40,050 nt of DNA from contig JAQGHM010000147.1 of NCBI GenBank assembly GCA_028291615.1, forward strand, positions 1 through 40,050, in the 5' to 3' direction. Shown piece after piece: positions 1 to 9,898 of the stretch (position 1 is the stretch's first letter; every line of letters starts with the position of its first letter). This DNA comes from Phycisphaerales bacterium. GTDB lineage: Bacteria; Planctomycetota; Phycisphaerae; Tepidisphaerales; Tepidisphaeraceae. Made by a program: the position numbers and the translations under genes. The notes under the pieces were generated by a model. The model had not been told where the DNA came from. It made no database searches and worked only from the letters and a program-made list of their open reading frames with translations.

Positions 1-159
1 GACGCGGTACCTCACGCCGCGATAGACCCCGAATTCCGTCGGCTCGGGGCCGTAGCCGAACATCCGGGTGGTGGACATGAGGCACGCGACGCCGTGATCG
101 AGGATTTGCTCGACCGCTTCGAGCGCGGCGGGACGAATGATGGCGATGATCGTTTTCAT
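1..159 (-). CDS. PII-type signal transduction protein, N-terminal part (cut by window edge)
   Basis: The first 53 codons of a PII-family protein are visible; the rest lies beyond base 1. The sequence starts MKTIIAIIRP and aligns to E. coli GlnB without gaps over all 53 residues. The T-loop tyrosines Tyr46 and Tyr51, in the pattern YRGxxYxV, sit at the same positions as in GlnB. PII proteins are trimeric sensors of ATP/ADP and 2-oxoglutarate that bind and control transporters, enzymes and regulators. The start is ATG at 157-159 with AAGGAA upstream. It lies 44 bp after kdpC on the same strand, so it is probably the last or a late gene of the kdp transcript. Whether it acts on Kdp, on the sensor kinase, or only shares the transcript is inference. 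The family call is solid; the exact subfamily (GlnB, GlnK or a divergent PII-like protein) cannot be decided from half the protein. Confidence 0.85.
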   Translation of the reverse strand, partial: MKTIIAIIRPAALEAVEQILDHGVACLMSTTRMFGYGPEPTEFGVYRGVRYRV

Positions 160-203
160 TGTGTTCCTTAAAAGTCCGGTCCGTGTTTCGCGGTCCGGCA
201 CGT

Positions 204-992
204 TTATTTGTCGAGCGCCAGGTTGAGCATAACGACGTTGACGCCGGGTTCGCCGAGCAGGCCTAGGCTGGCGTGGTCGGTGTTCTGCTCGATCAGCTTG
301 CGCACGAGGGCGATGTCGAGCTTGCGCACATCGGCGATTCGCTTAGCCTGGAGGTCCGCGTTGGCGAGACTGATGTGCGGGTCCAGGCCGCTGCCCGACG
401 CCGTCACCGCGTCGGCGGGGATCGGCAGCTTGGGCGTGATGGTCAACGGTTCCTTATCGTCGACGAAGGCCTTAACCACCTTCACGTCGTCAACTTCGCC
501 CTTGGCGTCCCTGAACTTGTCGAGTGACGGCTTGGCGTCGAAGGGGATGTTGTTCTCCACGCAGTAATGGAGGATGCGAAGCTTGATGCCGTCAAAATCC
601 ACGGCGTCCGGGCCGGCAACCGGATCGCCGCCCTTGGGGTTGGGCTGGGTCGTCGGCTTGGTGGTGCCGTTGATCAGCTTGCTGCTGGTTGGGCCGAGGT
701 TGGAGCCGCCCGATGCGGTGGCGTCATAACCGCTGCCGGCGGCGGATGGGCGGGGGTGAAAGTATTTCGCGTCGCTGAAGTTCTGCCCCAGCAGGCGCGA
801 GCCGATCACTTTGCCGTCCTTGTCCGTGATCAGCGAGCCGTTGGCTCGGTCGTGGAAGAGGAGTTGCGACAGGCCCCAGACCACGACCGGGTAGAGACCG
901 CACACGATCACCGCCAGCACGAGAGTGGCGACGATGCTGATGCGCAGGTGGGTGAGGATGGTGGGCTCAGGTTGTTCGGAGAGCTGGTTCAT
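204..992 (-). CDS. kdpC: Potassium-transporting ATPase subunit C (KdpC), enlarged
   Basis: KdpC is the single-span subunit that stabilises the KdpFABC complex and helps ATP binding by KdpB. This protein has one membrane helix at about residues 18-40 and the typical segment GSRLLGQNFSDAKYFHPRPS just after it. The C-terminal half has the family pattern DPHISLANADLQAKRIA and ends in a GEPGVNVVMLNLAL segment. At 262 residues it is about 70 longer than E. coli KdpC (190). The extra part, about residues 105-185, lies between the YDATASGGSNLGPTS segment and the DPHIS motif and is rich in Lys and Asp. The start ATG follows a GGAAAGG ribosome site that sits directly after a hairpin in the kdpB-kdpC gap. 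It is fourth in the order kdpF-A-B-C. Confidence 0.96.
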   Translation of the reverse strand: MNQLSEQPEPTILTHLRISIVATLVLAVIVCGLYPVVVWGLSQLLFHDRANGSLITDKDGKVIGSRLLGQNFSDAKYFHPRPSAAGSGYDATASGGSNLGPTSSKLINGTTKPTTQPNPKGGDPVAGPDAVDFDGIKLRILHYCVENNIPFDAKPSLDKFRDAKGEVDDVKVVKAFVDDKEPLTITPKLPIPADAVTASGSGLDPHISLANADLQAKRIADVRKLDIALVRKLIEQNTDHASLGLLGEPGVNVVMLNLALDK

Positions 993-1010
993 GATTGCCT
1001 TTCCGGGAAA

Positions 1011-1032
1011 CCCACGGAACGAGTTCCGTGGG
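1011..1032 (-). other. Intercistronic hairpin between kdpB and kdpC
   Basis: The arms CCCACGGAAC (1011-1020) and GTTCCGTGGG (1023-1032) are perfect reverse complements separated by two bases, so the RNA can form a 9-10 bp GC-rich stem with a tiny loop. It lies in the 54-bp gap between the kdpB stop and the kdpC start, just ahead of the kdpC ribosome site. There is no T-run after it, so it is not a normal terminator. It could shield the upstream mRNA, tune kdpC translation, or be a dispersed repeat. Confidence 0.7.
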
Positions 1033-1046
1033 CTTTGGCGGATGAG

Positions 1047-3221
1047 TTACGCGAGGTGCAGCAGGTTGATCGCGACGTCGATCAGTTTGATGCCGACGAA
1101 TGGGATGACGACGCCGCCGATGCCGTAGATGATCAGGTTGCGCCGCAGGATTGCCGCAGCGCCCATCGGGCGGAACTTCACGCCGCGCAGGGCGAGCGGG
1201 ATGAGAAGGATGATGATGATGGCGTTGAAGATGACGGCGCTGAGGATCGCGCTGTAGGGGGATTGGAGTTTCATGATGTTCAGCGGCGCGATCTGCGGGA
1301 AAGTCGCCACGAGCATGGCCGGGATGATCGCGAAGTACTTCGCGACGTCGTTGGCGATACTGAAAGTCGTCAGCGCGCCGCGGGTCATCAAGAGCTGCTT
1401 GCCGATCTCGACGACCTCGATCAGCTTGGTGGGGTTGGAGTCGAGGTCGACCATGTTGCCGGCTTCTTTGGCGGCCTGGGTGCCGGTGTTCATGGCAACG
1501 CCGACGTCGGCCTGGGCGAGGGCAGGGGCGTCGTTGGTGCCGTCGCCGGTCATTGCGACGAGGTGGCCATTGGCCTGTTCCTTGCGGAGCAGGTCGAGCT
1601 TCATCTCGGGCGTTGCCTGGGCGAGGAAGTCGTCGACGCCGGCCTCCTTGGCGATGGCGGCGGCGGTAAGCGGGTTGTCGCCGGTGATCATCACGGTCTT
1701 GATCCCCATGGCGCGGAAGCGCTTGAAGCGGTCCGGGAGGCCGCCTTTGACGATGTCCTTGAGGTGGATGACGCCCAGCGCCTGCGTATTGGAGGCGACG
1801 ACCAGCGGCGTGCCGCCCGAGCGTGATATCCGCTCGACCACCTGGTCGATTTCGGTGTCGAACGGGCCACCGACGAACTTGCGGACGGAGTCGGCGGCAC
1901 CTTTGCGAATTTGCCGGCCGTCGAGGTTGACGCCGCTCATGCGGGTCTGGGCCGTGAACGGTACAAACTCGGCATGCGGGAGCTCAAGGATCTCGCGGCC
2001 GCGGATGCCGTACCTTTCCTTGGCAAGAACGACGATGCTGCGCCCCTCGGGCGTCTCGTCGGCCAGCGACGAGAGCTGCGCCGCTTCGGCCAGTTCGCGT
2101 TCGTTTACGCCCGGGGCGGCGAAAAATTCGGTCGCCTGGCGATTGCCCAGCGTGATGGTGCCGGTCTTGTCGAGGAGAAGCACGTCCACATCGCCGGCCG
2201 CTTCGACCGCCTTGCCACTCATCGCCAGGACGTTGTGCTGCACCATGCGGTCGATGCCGGCGATGCCGATGGCCGAAAGCAGGCCGCCGATCGTCGTCGG
2301 GATCAGGCAGACCAGGAGCGCGACCAGGACGGTTACCGAGGACGCGGCAAGCAGCTTCGCCTGGGCGTCGGCCGGGAAACCATTGCTCTCGGTCAAATAC
2401 GAGACCGTATAGAGCACGTACGGCTTGAGCGTGAGGATCACGACCAGGAAGATGATCGTCAGCGCCGAAAGCAGGATGTTGAGCGCAATTTCATTGGGCG
2501 TCTTCTGGCGTTTGGCCCCTTCGATCAGGCCGATCATGCGGTCCATGAAGGACTCGCCGGGATTGGCGGTGACTTTGACGACGATGCGGTCGGAGAGGAC
2601 GGTGGTGCCGCCGGTAACGGCCGAACGGTCACCGCCCGCCTCCCGGATGACGGGCGCTGATTCGCCAGTGATCGCGGATTCGTTCACGGTGGCCGCGCCC
2701 TCGATGATCTCGCCGTCGGCAGGGACGATGTCATTGGCCTCGCAGACGAACAGGTCGCCTTTGCGGAGGCTTTCGGCGGGGACGAGTTGTTCGTCTTCGG
2801 GGAGGACACGGCCCGCAAGCGGGCCGGCTAAACGGAGCTTGCGGGCGCTGGTCTTGGTGCGGCTCTTGCGCAGCGCGTCGGCCTGCGCCTTGCCGCGTCC
2901 CTCGGCCATCGCCTCGGCAAAATTGGCGAACAGCACCGTGAACCAGAGCCACAGGGCGATCTGCAGCACAAAGCCCAGCGGCTCGCCGTGAACCTTTGCG
3001 AAGAAGATTTCGACGGTCGTAACGACCGCGCCCACCTCGGTCACGAACATGACCGGGTTCCTGACCATGTGGACGGGGTTGAGCTTCTTGAGGCTCTCCC
3101 ATATCGCCGGGAGGGTGATCTCCGGGTCGAAGAGGGAACGCCGCTTCGCCACCACTTTCCCCTGGGCAGGTGAAGCCAGTTCCCTGACGGTTTCGGGATT
3201 ATCCTTGAGCATTGTGGACAT
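1047..3221 (-). CDS. kdpB: Potassium-transporting P-type ATPase catalytic subunit B (KdpB)
   Basis: KdpB hydrolyses ATP to energise potassium entry through KdpA. The 724-residue protein carries the P-type signatures: the actuator motif TGES (in [10 protein letters not shown]), the phosphorylation motif DKTGTIT with Asp at residue 351, and the hinge motif [17 protein letters not shown] followed by the Kdp-type stretch [19 protein letters not shown]. Four N-terminal and three C-terminal hydrophobic segments match the KdpB layout. Length is slightly above the E. coli protein (682), the excess being mostly N-terminal. The start ATG is preceded by AGAGGAAC. It is separated from kdpA by 47 bp and from kdpC by 54 bp with a hairpin in the gap. 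All catalytic residues are present, so it should be active. Confidence 0.98.
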   Translation of the reverse strand: MSTMLKDNPETVRELASPAQGKVVAKRRSLFDPEITLPAIWESLKKLNPVHMVRNPVMFVTEVGAVVTTVEIFFAKVHGEPLGFVLQIALWLWFTVLFANFAEAMAEGRGKAQADALRKSRTKTSARKLRLAGPLAGRVLPEDEQLVPAESLRKGDLFVCEANDIVPADGEIIEGAATVNESAITGESAPVIREAGGDRSAVTGGTTVLSDRIVVKVTANPGESFMDRMIGLIEGAKRQKTPNEIALNILLSALTIIFLVVILTLKPYVLYTVSYLTESNGFPADAQAKLLAASSVTVLVALLVCLIPTTIGGLLSAIGIAGIDRMVQHNVLAMSGKAVEAAGDVDVLLLDKTGTITLGNRQATEFFAAPGVNERELAEAAQLSSLADETPEGRSIVVLAKERYGIRGREILELPHAEFVPFTAQTRMSGVNLDGRQIRKGAADSVRKFVGGPFDTEIDQVVERISRSGGTPLVVASNTQALGVIHLKDIVKGGLPDRFKRFRAMGIKTVMITGDNPLTAAAIAKEAGVDDFLAQATPEMKLDLLRKEQANGHLVAMTGDGTNDAPALAQADVGVAMNTGTQAAKEAGNMVDLDSNPTKLIEVVEIGKQLLMTRGALTTFSIANDVAKYFAIIPAMLVATFPQIAPLNIMKLQSPYSAILSAVIFNAIIIILLIPLALRGVKFRPMGAAAILRRNLIIYGIGGVVIPFVGIKLIDVAINLLHLA

Positions 3222-3268
3222 AAGTTCCTCTAACGATCTCTCTTGCGTGTTGGAAGTTCGCCGCTGAT

Positions 3269-5080
3269 TTAGAAAAGGGGTCCCGAGCCTCTCATGAGGA
3301 AGTGCTCGACGATCGGCCCCAGCGATAGCGCCGGGAAGAACGTCAGGGCAGCGACGATCAGGATCGTGCCGACCAGCAACACGACGAACGTGACGTTCGC
3401 CACCGGGAAACTGCCGGCACTGACCGGGATCAGCTTTTTGCTGGCGAGACTTCCGGCCAGGGCGAGGATCGGGATGATCATGATGAATCGCCCGAGCAGC
3501 GTCGCCAGGCCCAGCGTCAGGTTCCAGTGTGGGTCAAAGGGCGTGGCGGAACTGGCGAGAGGGTTGCCGGTCAGGCCCGCGAAGGCGCTGCCGTTATTGC
3601 CGGTGCAAGAACTGTACGCGTACAGCATTTCGCTGAAGCCGTGCGGGCCGTTGTTGTTCAGGGCGGCGCTGCCCCAGGTTGCCGTGGTTGCCGTGGCGGA
3701 GCCGGCGCTGACCGACGACCATGCCGTGAAGCACAGGATGCTGAACGTCAGGATCAGGATCGCCAGCGAAGCGGTCTTCATGTCGTAGGCTTCGATCTTT
3801 TTGCCCAGGTACTCAGGGGTGCGCCCGACCATCAGGCCGGCGAGGAAAATCGCCACGATGATGAACACCAGCATGCCGTAGAGCCCCGCCCCCACGCCGC
3901 CGAAGATGATCTCGCCCAATTGAATGTTCAGCAGCGGGATCATGCCGCCCAGCGGAGTGAAGGAATCGGGCATGGCATTGACGGCGCCGCAGGAGGCGTC
4001 GGTGGTGACCGTGGCGAAGAGGGCGGAGTTAAAGACGCCGAAGCGTACTTCCTTGCCCTCCATGCTGCCGGGCGCGGCCGCGACGCCAAGCTCGCTCAGC
4101 CGCGGGTTGCCGGCCGATTCAGATTTCCACGACACCATGACGCCGGCGATGAAGATGATGGCCATCGCCGCCCAGACTGCCCAGCCATGCTTCTGGTTCC
4201 GCACGACGCGGCCCAGGTAATACGTCAGCGCGCTGGGGATCGCGAAGATCGAGAGCATCTGGATGAAATTGGAGAGCGGCGTGGGGTTCTCGTAGGGGAA
4301 TGCCGCGTTGGCATTGAAGTACCCGCCGCCGTTGGTCCCCAGCATCTTGATCGCGATCTGCGACGCGACCGGCCCCTGCGGGATGATCTGCGTCACCGGT
4401 TGGCCGGGACTGGTCGCGCCGCTCTGGTCGATGGCCGTCACCTGCGTGTACGGACTGAAGTTTTGGATAATTCCCTGCGAGACCAGGAAGAGCGCGTAAA
4501 CGATGCAGATCGGAATCAGCAGGTAGAGGTGAATGCGCACCAGGTCGGTCCAGAAATTGCCGATGGTCCTGGCCTTGTCCCGCGCGATGGCGCGGACGAA
4601 CGCGGCCGCGATCGCGATGCCGACCGCCGCCGACCAGAAGTTGTGCGACGCCAGCGCCACCATCTGCGAGAAGTACGACATCGTGTTCTCGCCGTAATAG
4701 TTCTGCCAGTTGGTGTTAGTGGTGAAGCTGGCGGCGGTGTTGAACGAAAGCGCCGGCGTCAACTCCGTCTTGTTCGACAGGTTGTCGATGTGCTGGTGAA
4801 ACGGCAGGTAGTCCTGCAAACGGAGAAGTCCGTAAGTGAAGAGCATCGTCACCAAGCTGAAGACGAGCATGGCGATCGCGTACTGCTTCCAATCCTGCTC
4901 CTTCAGCGGGTCCATGCCGAAGAGCCGGTAGCACAATCGCTCGACCGGCTTGAGGATGCGGTCGAGAAACGTCTTCCCGTTCGCGTCGAGCACTTTCACG
5001 AGGTAGATGCCCAGTGGCTTGGTGATCGCCAGGAGCGCGCCGAGGAACAACAGAAACTGAATCCAACCTGATGCGTTCAT
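3269..5080 (-). CDS. kdpA: Potassium-transporting ATPase channel-like subunit A (KdpA)
   Basis: KdpA is the potassium-selective membrane subunit, related to Trk/Ktr channels with four pore-loop repeats. All four filter segments can be seen: [13 protein letters not shown] (about residue 110), [12 protein letters not shown] (about 245), [15 protein letters not shown] (about 390), and a split fourth segment with [19 protein letters not shown] and NNGSAFAGL (about 465-505). About ten hydrophobic helices span the 603 residues; E. coli KdpA has 557. The extra length lies partly in the fourth pore region. The ATG is preceded by AAAGGA. The kdpF stop lies 9 bp upstream, so the two are almost certainly co-translated. 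Confidence 0.98.
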   Translation of the reverse strand: MNASGWIQFLLFLGALLAITKPLGIYLVKVLDANGKTFLDRILKPVERLCYRLFGMDPLKEQDWKQYAIAMLVFSLVTMLFTYGLLRLQDYLPFHQHIDNLSNKTELTPALSFNTAASFTTNTNWQNYYGENTMSYFSQMVALASHNFWSAAVGIAIAAAFVRAIARDKARTIGNFWTDLVRIHLYLLIPICIVYALFLVSQGIIQNFSPYTQVTAIDQSGATSPGQPVTQIIPQGPVASQIAIKMLGTNGGGYFNANAAFPYENPTPLSNFIQMLSIFAIPSALTYYLGRVVRNQKHGWAVWAAMAIIFIAGVMVSWKSESAGNPRLSELGVAAAPGSMEGKEVRFGVFNSALFATVTTDASCGAVNAMPDSFTPLGGMIPLLNIQLGEIIFGGVGAGLYGMLVFIIVAIFLAGLMVGRTPEYLGKKIEAYDMKTASLAILILTFSILCFTAWSSVSAGSATATTATWGSAALNNNGPHGFSEMLYAYSSCTGNNGSAFAGLTGNPLASSATPFDPHWNLTLGLATLLGRFIMIIPILALAGSLASKKLIPVSAGSFPVANVTFVVLLVGTILIVAALTFFPALSLGPIVEHFLMRGSGPLF

Positions 5081-5089
5081 GGGAATCCT

Positions 5090-5176
5090 TTAGAACTTCT
5101 CGGGCCGCAGCATGGAGAAGAACAGGTATACGAGTAGTCCGACCGCGATAAGACCGACGATGACGTTTTCTTCCAT
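5090..5176 (-). CDS. kdpF: KdpF, small membrane subunit of the Kdp complex
   Basis: A 28-residue peptide reading MEENVIVGLIAVGLLVYLFF then SMLRPEKF. It is a single hydrophobic helix ending in the highly typical KdpF tail LRPEKF. KdpF sits at the KdpA-KdpB interface and stabilises the complex. It lies immediately upstream of kdpA (9-bp gap), the usual position, and 3 bp downstream of another small membrane peptide gene. The call rests on the tail motif, size and position together. Confidence 0.92.
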   Translation of the reverse strand: MEENVIVGLIAVGLLVYLFFSMLRPEKF

Positions 5177-5179
5177 GGC

Positions 5180-5263
5180 TTAGAGCTTTCCACACGCGTA
5201 GGTGTAAAGGATGCTGATCGCGAAGAAGGCGATGGTCACAATTACGAAGATCAAGTCTGTCAT
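5180..5263 (-). CDS. 27-residue membrane peptide upstream of kdpF
   Basis: A short open frame coding MTDLIFVIVTIAFFAISILY and then TYACGKL: one membrane helix followed by a short tail with a Cys and a Lys. The ATG is preceded by AAAGGAC at good distance. It starts 20 bp after the response regulator stop and ends 3 bp before the kdpF ATG, so it sits inside the operon in a tight gene-like spacing. From memory, small peptides of the pattern FFAxS...Y..C..L occur at this place in kdp operons of several phyla, but this was not checked by a search. It is likely a further small Kdp-associated subunit or membrane regulator; no function is established. Confidence 0.7.
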   Translation of the reverse strand: MTDLIFVIVTIAFFAISILYTYACGKL

Positions 5264-5283
5264 GCGAAAGGTCCTTTTAGTTG

Positions 5284-6033
5284 TCACTTGCCGCTTCGCG
5301 ACGCCTGCGAAAACCAGGCGTCGTCAAACTCGTCACCAAGGGACACCTCGAGCTTCGTTCGGCCAAAGGTGTTCAGTTCGTAAAGCCGCCGCATGTTCTG
5401 CTGCGCGGGCTCGTAATTTCGATTCGCCTTGATCGCTTTCCCGTAGAACTTCCGCGCCAATCGGCGCTGCTGGCCGACCTCGTAGATGATCCCCAATAGG
5501 TTGAAGTATGGAGCGTCGTCGTGCGCGAGGTCCGCGGCCCGCATCAGGAGTGATTCGGCGGTTTCAAAGTCCGCCACGCGCAGCGCCCGCCGCACCCGAC
5601 TCAACACGCCGGCATAACCGCCCGGCACTTCCTCGGCAGAACCCTCGGGCCGTGCCGGCTGTGGTTCCTTGAGAACCGCCGTGACGGTCTGGCGGATCTC
5701 ATCCGGCGTGGCGGGCTTCTCCAGAAAATCCAGCGCCCCCAGTCGCGTCGCCCTCACCGCGGTGGCAATCGAACCGTACGCGGTCAGGACGATCACGCGC
5801 GGCTTGGCGTCAATGTGGGCCGCCTTCAACTGTTCCAACACGCCAATCCCGTCGAGCACGGGCATGTTCAGGTCCAGGATCATCAGATCGAAATCGTCTC
5901 GTTCCAACCGGTCCAGCGCCTCGCGCCCGTTGGAAGCCTCGCTGACGCGGTAGCCGTCTATCTCCAGCAGGGTGCGGAGCATCAGGCGGATATTGACCTC
6001 GTCATCGACGATGAGAATCCTGGCCGTGTTCAT
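5284..6033 (-). CDS. Response regulator: receiver domain plus helical TPR-like tail, no DNA-binding domain
   Basis: Residues 1-120 form a CheY-like receiver: the acidic pair Asp10-Asp11, phospho-acceptor Asp54 in LMILDLNMP, a Thr in VIVLTAYGS and the Lys in FLEKPATP. The C-terminal part, about residues 140-249, is helical and resembles one or two TPR units (for example NLLGIIYEVGQQRRLARKFY). There is no winged-helix, HTH or AAA+ output domain, so it probably acts through protein contacts or as a phosphate sink or relay. The ATG overlaps the kinase stop by 4 bp (ATGA) and has a strong GGAGGTGA site inside the kinase gene, which shows translational coupling. It is followed 20 bp later by the small membrane peptide gene and kdpF. 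Confidence 0.9.
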   Translation of the reverse strand: MNTARILIVDDEVNIRLMLRTLLEIDGYRVSEASNGREALDRLERDDFDLMILDLNMPVLDGIGVLEQLKAAHIDAKPRVIVLTAYGSIATAVRATRLGALDFLEKPATPDEIRQTVTAVLKEPQPARPEGSAEEVPGGYAGVLSRVRRALRVADFETAESLLMRAADLAHDDAPYFNLLGIIYEVGQQRRLARKFYGKAIKANRNYEPAQQNMRRLYELNTFGRTKLEVSLGDEFDDAWFSQASRSGK

Positions 6034-7883
6034 GAGCGACTCACCTCCGCCGCGTTGGCATCGGAAACGTGCCGGTCCGCCCGCGCAAGCGTGAAACTGA
6101 ACCGGCTGCCCTGGCCGACCTTGCTCTGGACGCTGATTCCGCCGCCGTGCACTTCGACGATCTCCTTTGCGATCGCCAGCCCCAGCCCCACGCCGCTGCG
6201 GCCGTGCTGCCCCGGTGCCCGATAGAACCGTTCGAAAACCTTGGGAAGATGTTCTGCCGGAATACCGGCGCCGGTGTCTTCGACCACGAACCGGACCACG
6301 TCTGCGTCCTGTTCAGCCGACACCCTGACCCGCCCGCCGCTGGGCGTGTACTTCAGCGCGTTGGAGAGCAGATTGGAGAAGACGTGCCCGATGCGATCCA
6401 CGTCGGCTTGAACCATCGGAATGTCGCTCGGCACGTCCCATTCCAGCGTCACGCCCTTGTCACGGTACGCCGCATCGACCTCCTCAATGGCCTCGCGAAC
6501 CAATTGCTCGGCGCGAACGGGCTGAAGTTCGATCAGCGCCCGGCCCGACTCGATCCGCCCCATGTCCAGCAGGCTCTCGATGATCTCGTAGAGGCGGTCG
6601 GCATCTTCCCGGGCGGCGACGAGTAGTTCCTGCTGCTTGGGATTCAGCGTCCCGATCCGCTCCTCCAGCAGCAAATGCGTCGCCATCCGGATGCTCGTCA
6701 GCGGCGTCTTGAGCTCGTGGCTCACCACCGCCAGCATGCCGCTCTTCATCTCGTCGAGCTTGCGCAGGTTGGTCACGTCGGCGAGCACGAGCGTCACCCC
6801 CACGAAATGCCGCTCCTCGTCGATGATCGGCACCGCCGTCGGCAGGAAGAACCGCTCCCGCCCGTTGTAGATCTGGATCGCGGCGTCGTACCCCTTGGAT
6901 TGAACCGTCCGGCGTTCGCTGGCGGCACGCTTGAACAGGTCTTCTAATCCGCTCGCCGTCGCGGCGGACAGGTTCATCTGCGGCTGCAGGCCAAAGAGCC
7001 GCTGCGCCGCCTCATTGGCCAGTTCCACGCGCCCGTCCGGATTAATGATGGCGATCGCGTCGGGCAGGCTATTTACTGCCAATTGCGTCGTCCGCTGCGT
7101 CCGCACGAGCTTGGCCCGATCCGTCCGGCGAAATTCCCGCAGCCGGCTAGCCATCGAATTGAACGCCTCGGCCAGTTGCCGGATCTCGTCCCGCGACTTC
7201 ACCTGCACGACCAGGTCCAGGTTGCCGCGCTCGATCTCGCGCGCCGACTGCGTCAGCGTTCGTATCGGCTGCAGGATCGACCGGTTCAGCAGCACGATAA
7301 ACACGACCGCCAGCCCCGCGCCGGCCAAGATCAGGACGATCAGCGCATGTCGCGCTGCGGTGGCCGTCTGTCGCACCTGTCCGTCTTCGACAACCATGTT
7401 GTTCAGGTTGATGTTGATGAGCTCCTGCGCGAGCTGCCTTGTCCGAGCGGACAAAGCCGACGCAGTCTCGCGTGCTGCCTTGCGTTCCCCTGGTGGGCGG
7501 GCGGCGTCCGTCGCAATCGCGCGCGCCGCCTCGAGCTTTGCCCACGCATTCTTCAGTTCGCCGACCAACTGATCCTCGCGCGGGTGGAGGGTGATGTTGC
7601 TGCTCTCGTCTTGAAGATCCTTCGCGAATGCGGCGCGTGCCCGCGCGGCCTCGGCGACCGCCGCCGCGTCGCCGCGCTCGACCCGATCGTCGGCGGCGAC
7701 CAATCGCTCCAGATCGTCCTTCATGGCCTGCCCGTACTCGACGCTCCGATAGTTCTCGCTGAGAAACTTCGCCAACGCGTCGCTGTACCGCTGGAGCACG
7801 ACGATGCTCAGCCCGCCGACAACGACGAGCAGCAGCAGCAACCCGCCGAATCCCAACAGAAGCTTTTGCCGTAAACCAAACAT
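6030..7883 (-). CDS. Membrane sensor histidine kinase (HAMP-PAS-HisKA-HATPase)
   Basis: The 617-residue protein has a membrane helix at about 8-30, a mostly helical periplasmic segment (30-175) that resembles four-helix-bundle sensor domains, a second helix at about 180-200, then HAMP (about 200-252), a PAS domain (about 265-370), HisKA with phospho-acceptor His389 in VVSHELKTPLTS, and HATPase boxes NLLSNALKYTP, VEDTGAGIP and GVGLGLAIAKEI. This is not KdpD: it lacks the KdpD N-terminal, Usp and four-helix regions. It is coupled by a 4-bp overlap to the receiver protein and lies directly upstream of kdp, so control of potassium uptake is the likely role (inference). The ATG has GAGG upstream. 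The 340-bp gap before it probably contains its promoter. Confidence 0.93.
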   Translation of the reverse strand: MFGLRQKLLLGFGGLLLLLVVVGGLSIVVLQRYSDALAKFLSENYRSVEYGQAMKDDLERLVAADDRVERGDAAAVAEAARARAAFAKDLQDESSNITLHPREDQLVGELKNAWAKLEAARAIATDAARPPGERKAARETASALSARTRQLAQELININLNNMVVEDGQVRQTATAARHALIVLILAGAGLAVVFIVLLNRSILQPIRTLTQSAREIERGNLDLVVQVKSRDEIRQLAEAFNSMASRLREFRRTDRAKLVRTQRTTQLAVNSLPDAIAIINPDGRVELANEAAQRLFGLQPQMNLSAATASGLEDLFKRAASERRTVQSKGYDAAIQIYNGRERFFLPTAVPIIDEERHFVGVTLVLADVTNLRKLDEMKSGMLAVVSHELKTPLTSIRMATHLLLEERIGTLNPKQQELLVAAREDADRLYEIIESLLDMGRIESGRALIELQPVRAEQLVREAIEEVDAAYRDKGVTLEWDVPSDIPMVQADVDRIGHVFSNLLSNALKYTPSGGRVRVSAEQDADVVRFVVEDTGAGIPAEHLPKVFERFYRAPGQHGRSGVGLGLAIAKEIVEVHGGGISVQSKVGQGSRFSFTLARADRHVSDANAAEVSRS

Positions 7884-8223
7884 GGCGTTGACCTCGTAAA
7901 GCGAACGCAGTGCCGCAACAGTTCAAAAAGCGTAAACGGCAGTTCCGTAATCACTTAACGATTCCACCCCACCAGCCGTGCTTCAGAACGCATTGCAGAC
8001 TGCACGGAGCGCTGGAAATGAACACTGCAAACTGCAATGAGGATTGTATCCCCTCGCCGCACAGGGACTTCGGAGATTCAAAGCGCGGTATGGAGGCGAA
8101 AATCGCCACTGCGGTGACGTTCCGCCATTGCGAGGTGCGAAGGGCGAACCGTCGACGCAAGGGGTCTATGCGCGATGTCGACGCTACGAACTGCATGCGC
8201 AGAATCTAGCCCCACGGTAATAA
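7884..8223. other. 340-bp gene-free region upstream of the histidine kinase
   Basis: No convincing gene is seen on either strand. The region should hold the promoter of the kinase-kdp transcript, as the gaps downstream of it in that transcript are very short. It contains an inverted repeat at 7991-8039. I found no sigma-54 promoter at a workable distance from the kinase start. Confidence 0.6.
7991..8039. promoter_or_regulatory. Inverted repeat, possible operator or leader hairpin
   Basis: The arms CATTGCAGACTGCA (7991-8004) and TGCAAACTGCAATG (8026-8039) pair at 12 of 14 positions: 8 bp, two mismatches, then 4 bp, around a 21-base spacer. Each arm also contains a direct TGCA-type sub-repeat. 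It lies about 110-155 bp upstream of the kinase start, a suitable place for a regulator or sigma-54 activator site. The role is inference. Confidence 0.4.
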
Positions 8224-9576
<1,353 letters not shown>

Positions 9577-9898
9577 GACTCCCGTAACTCCGTTGGCTCA
9601 TCTTCCGCGGTACATTGTACGGACGTCAACCACGTTGCGACGATGGCAGAAGAAATGTCCGAGCTTGCAGAACACTTGGCTTGTGCATTCGACGATGTCG
9701 GGAATGGGTCGTGAGGAATTAATACGCGATTGGATGCGTTCGTTTGCGAATCTGGCGGAAGTAAACTCCGGATCGCCGTTCGGCATCGAGGGACAGGGTC
9801 GCAAGTTCGGATTTTTTCTTCGGAGTTGCAAACCTGCGGAACGGAATTGCGCCGCCTGTACACGTCCACCTGACCTGCCCCATTCTCTGTACCACCCG
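9577..9898. other. Region upstream of the sigma-54 regulator, no gene seen
   Basis: Open frames here have unnatural composition and no family features. The stretch probably holds the promoter of the regulator gene plus debris bordering the insertion-sequence remnant. A T-arm-like piece (GGGTCGCAAGTTCG, about 9797-9810) does not fold into a tRNA. Confidence 0.5.

Noticed and set aside
3527-5071. Plus-strand frame of 514 codons opposite kdpA
   Set aside because: KdpA on the other strand is certain; the frame has a low-complexity charged composition only.
7901-7915. Sigma-54-like site (CGGCAC, 5 bases, TCGC) on the minus strand
   Set aside because: Spacing is right, but the predicted start of transcription would fall inside the ribosome site of the kinase gene, only about 6 bases before its ATG.
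9760-9830. tRNA-like piece with GGGTCGCAAGTTCG
   Set aside because: No D-arm, no acceptor stem and no T-stem pairing; it does not fold as a tRNA.
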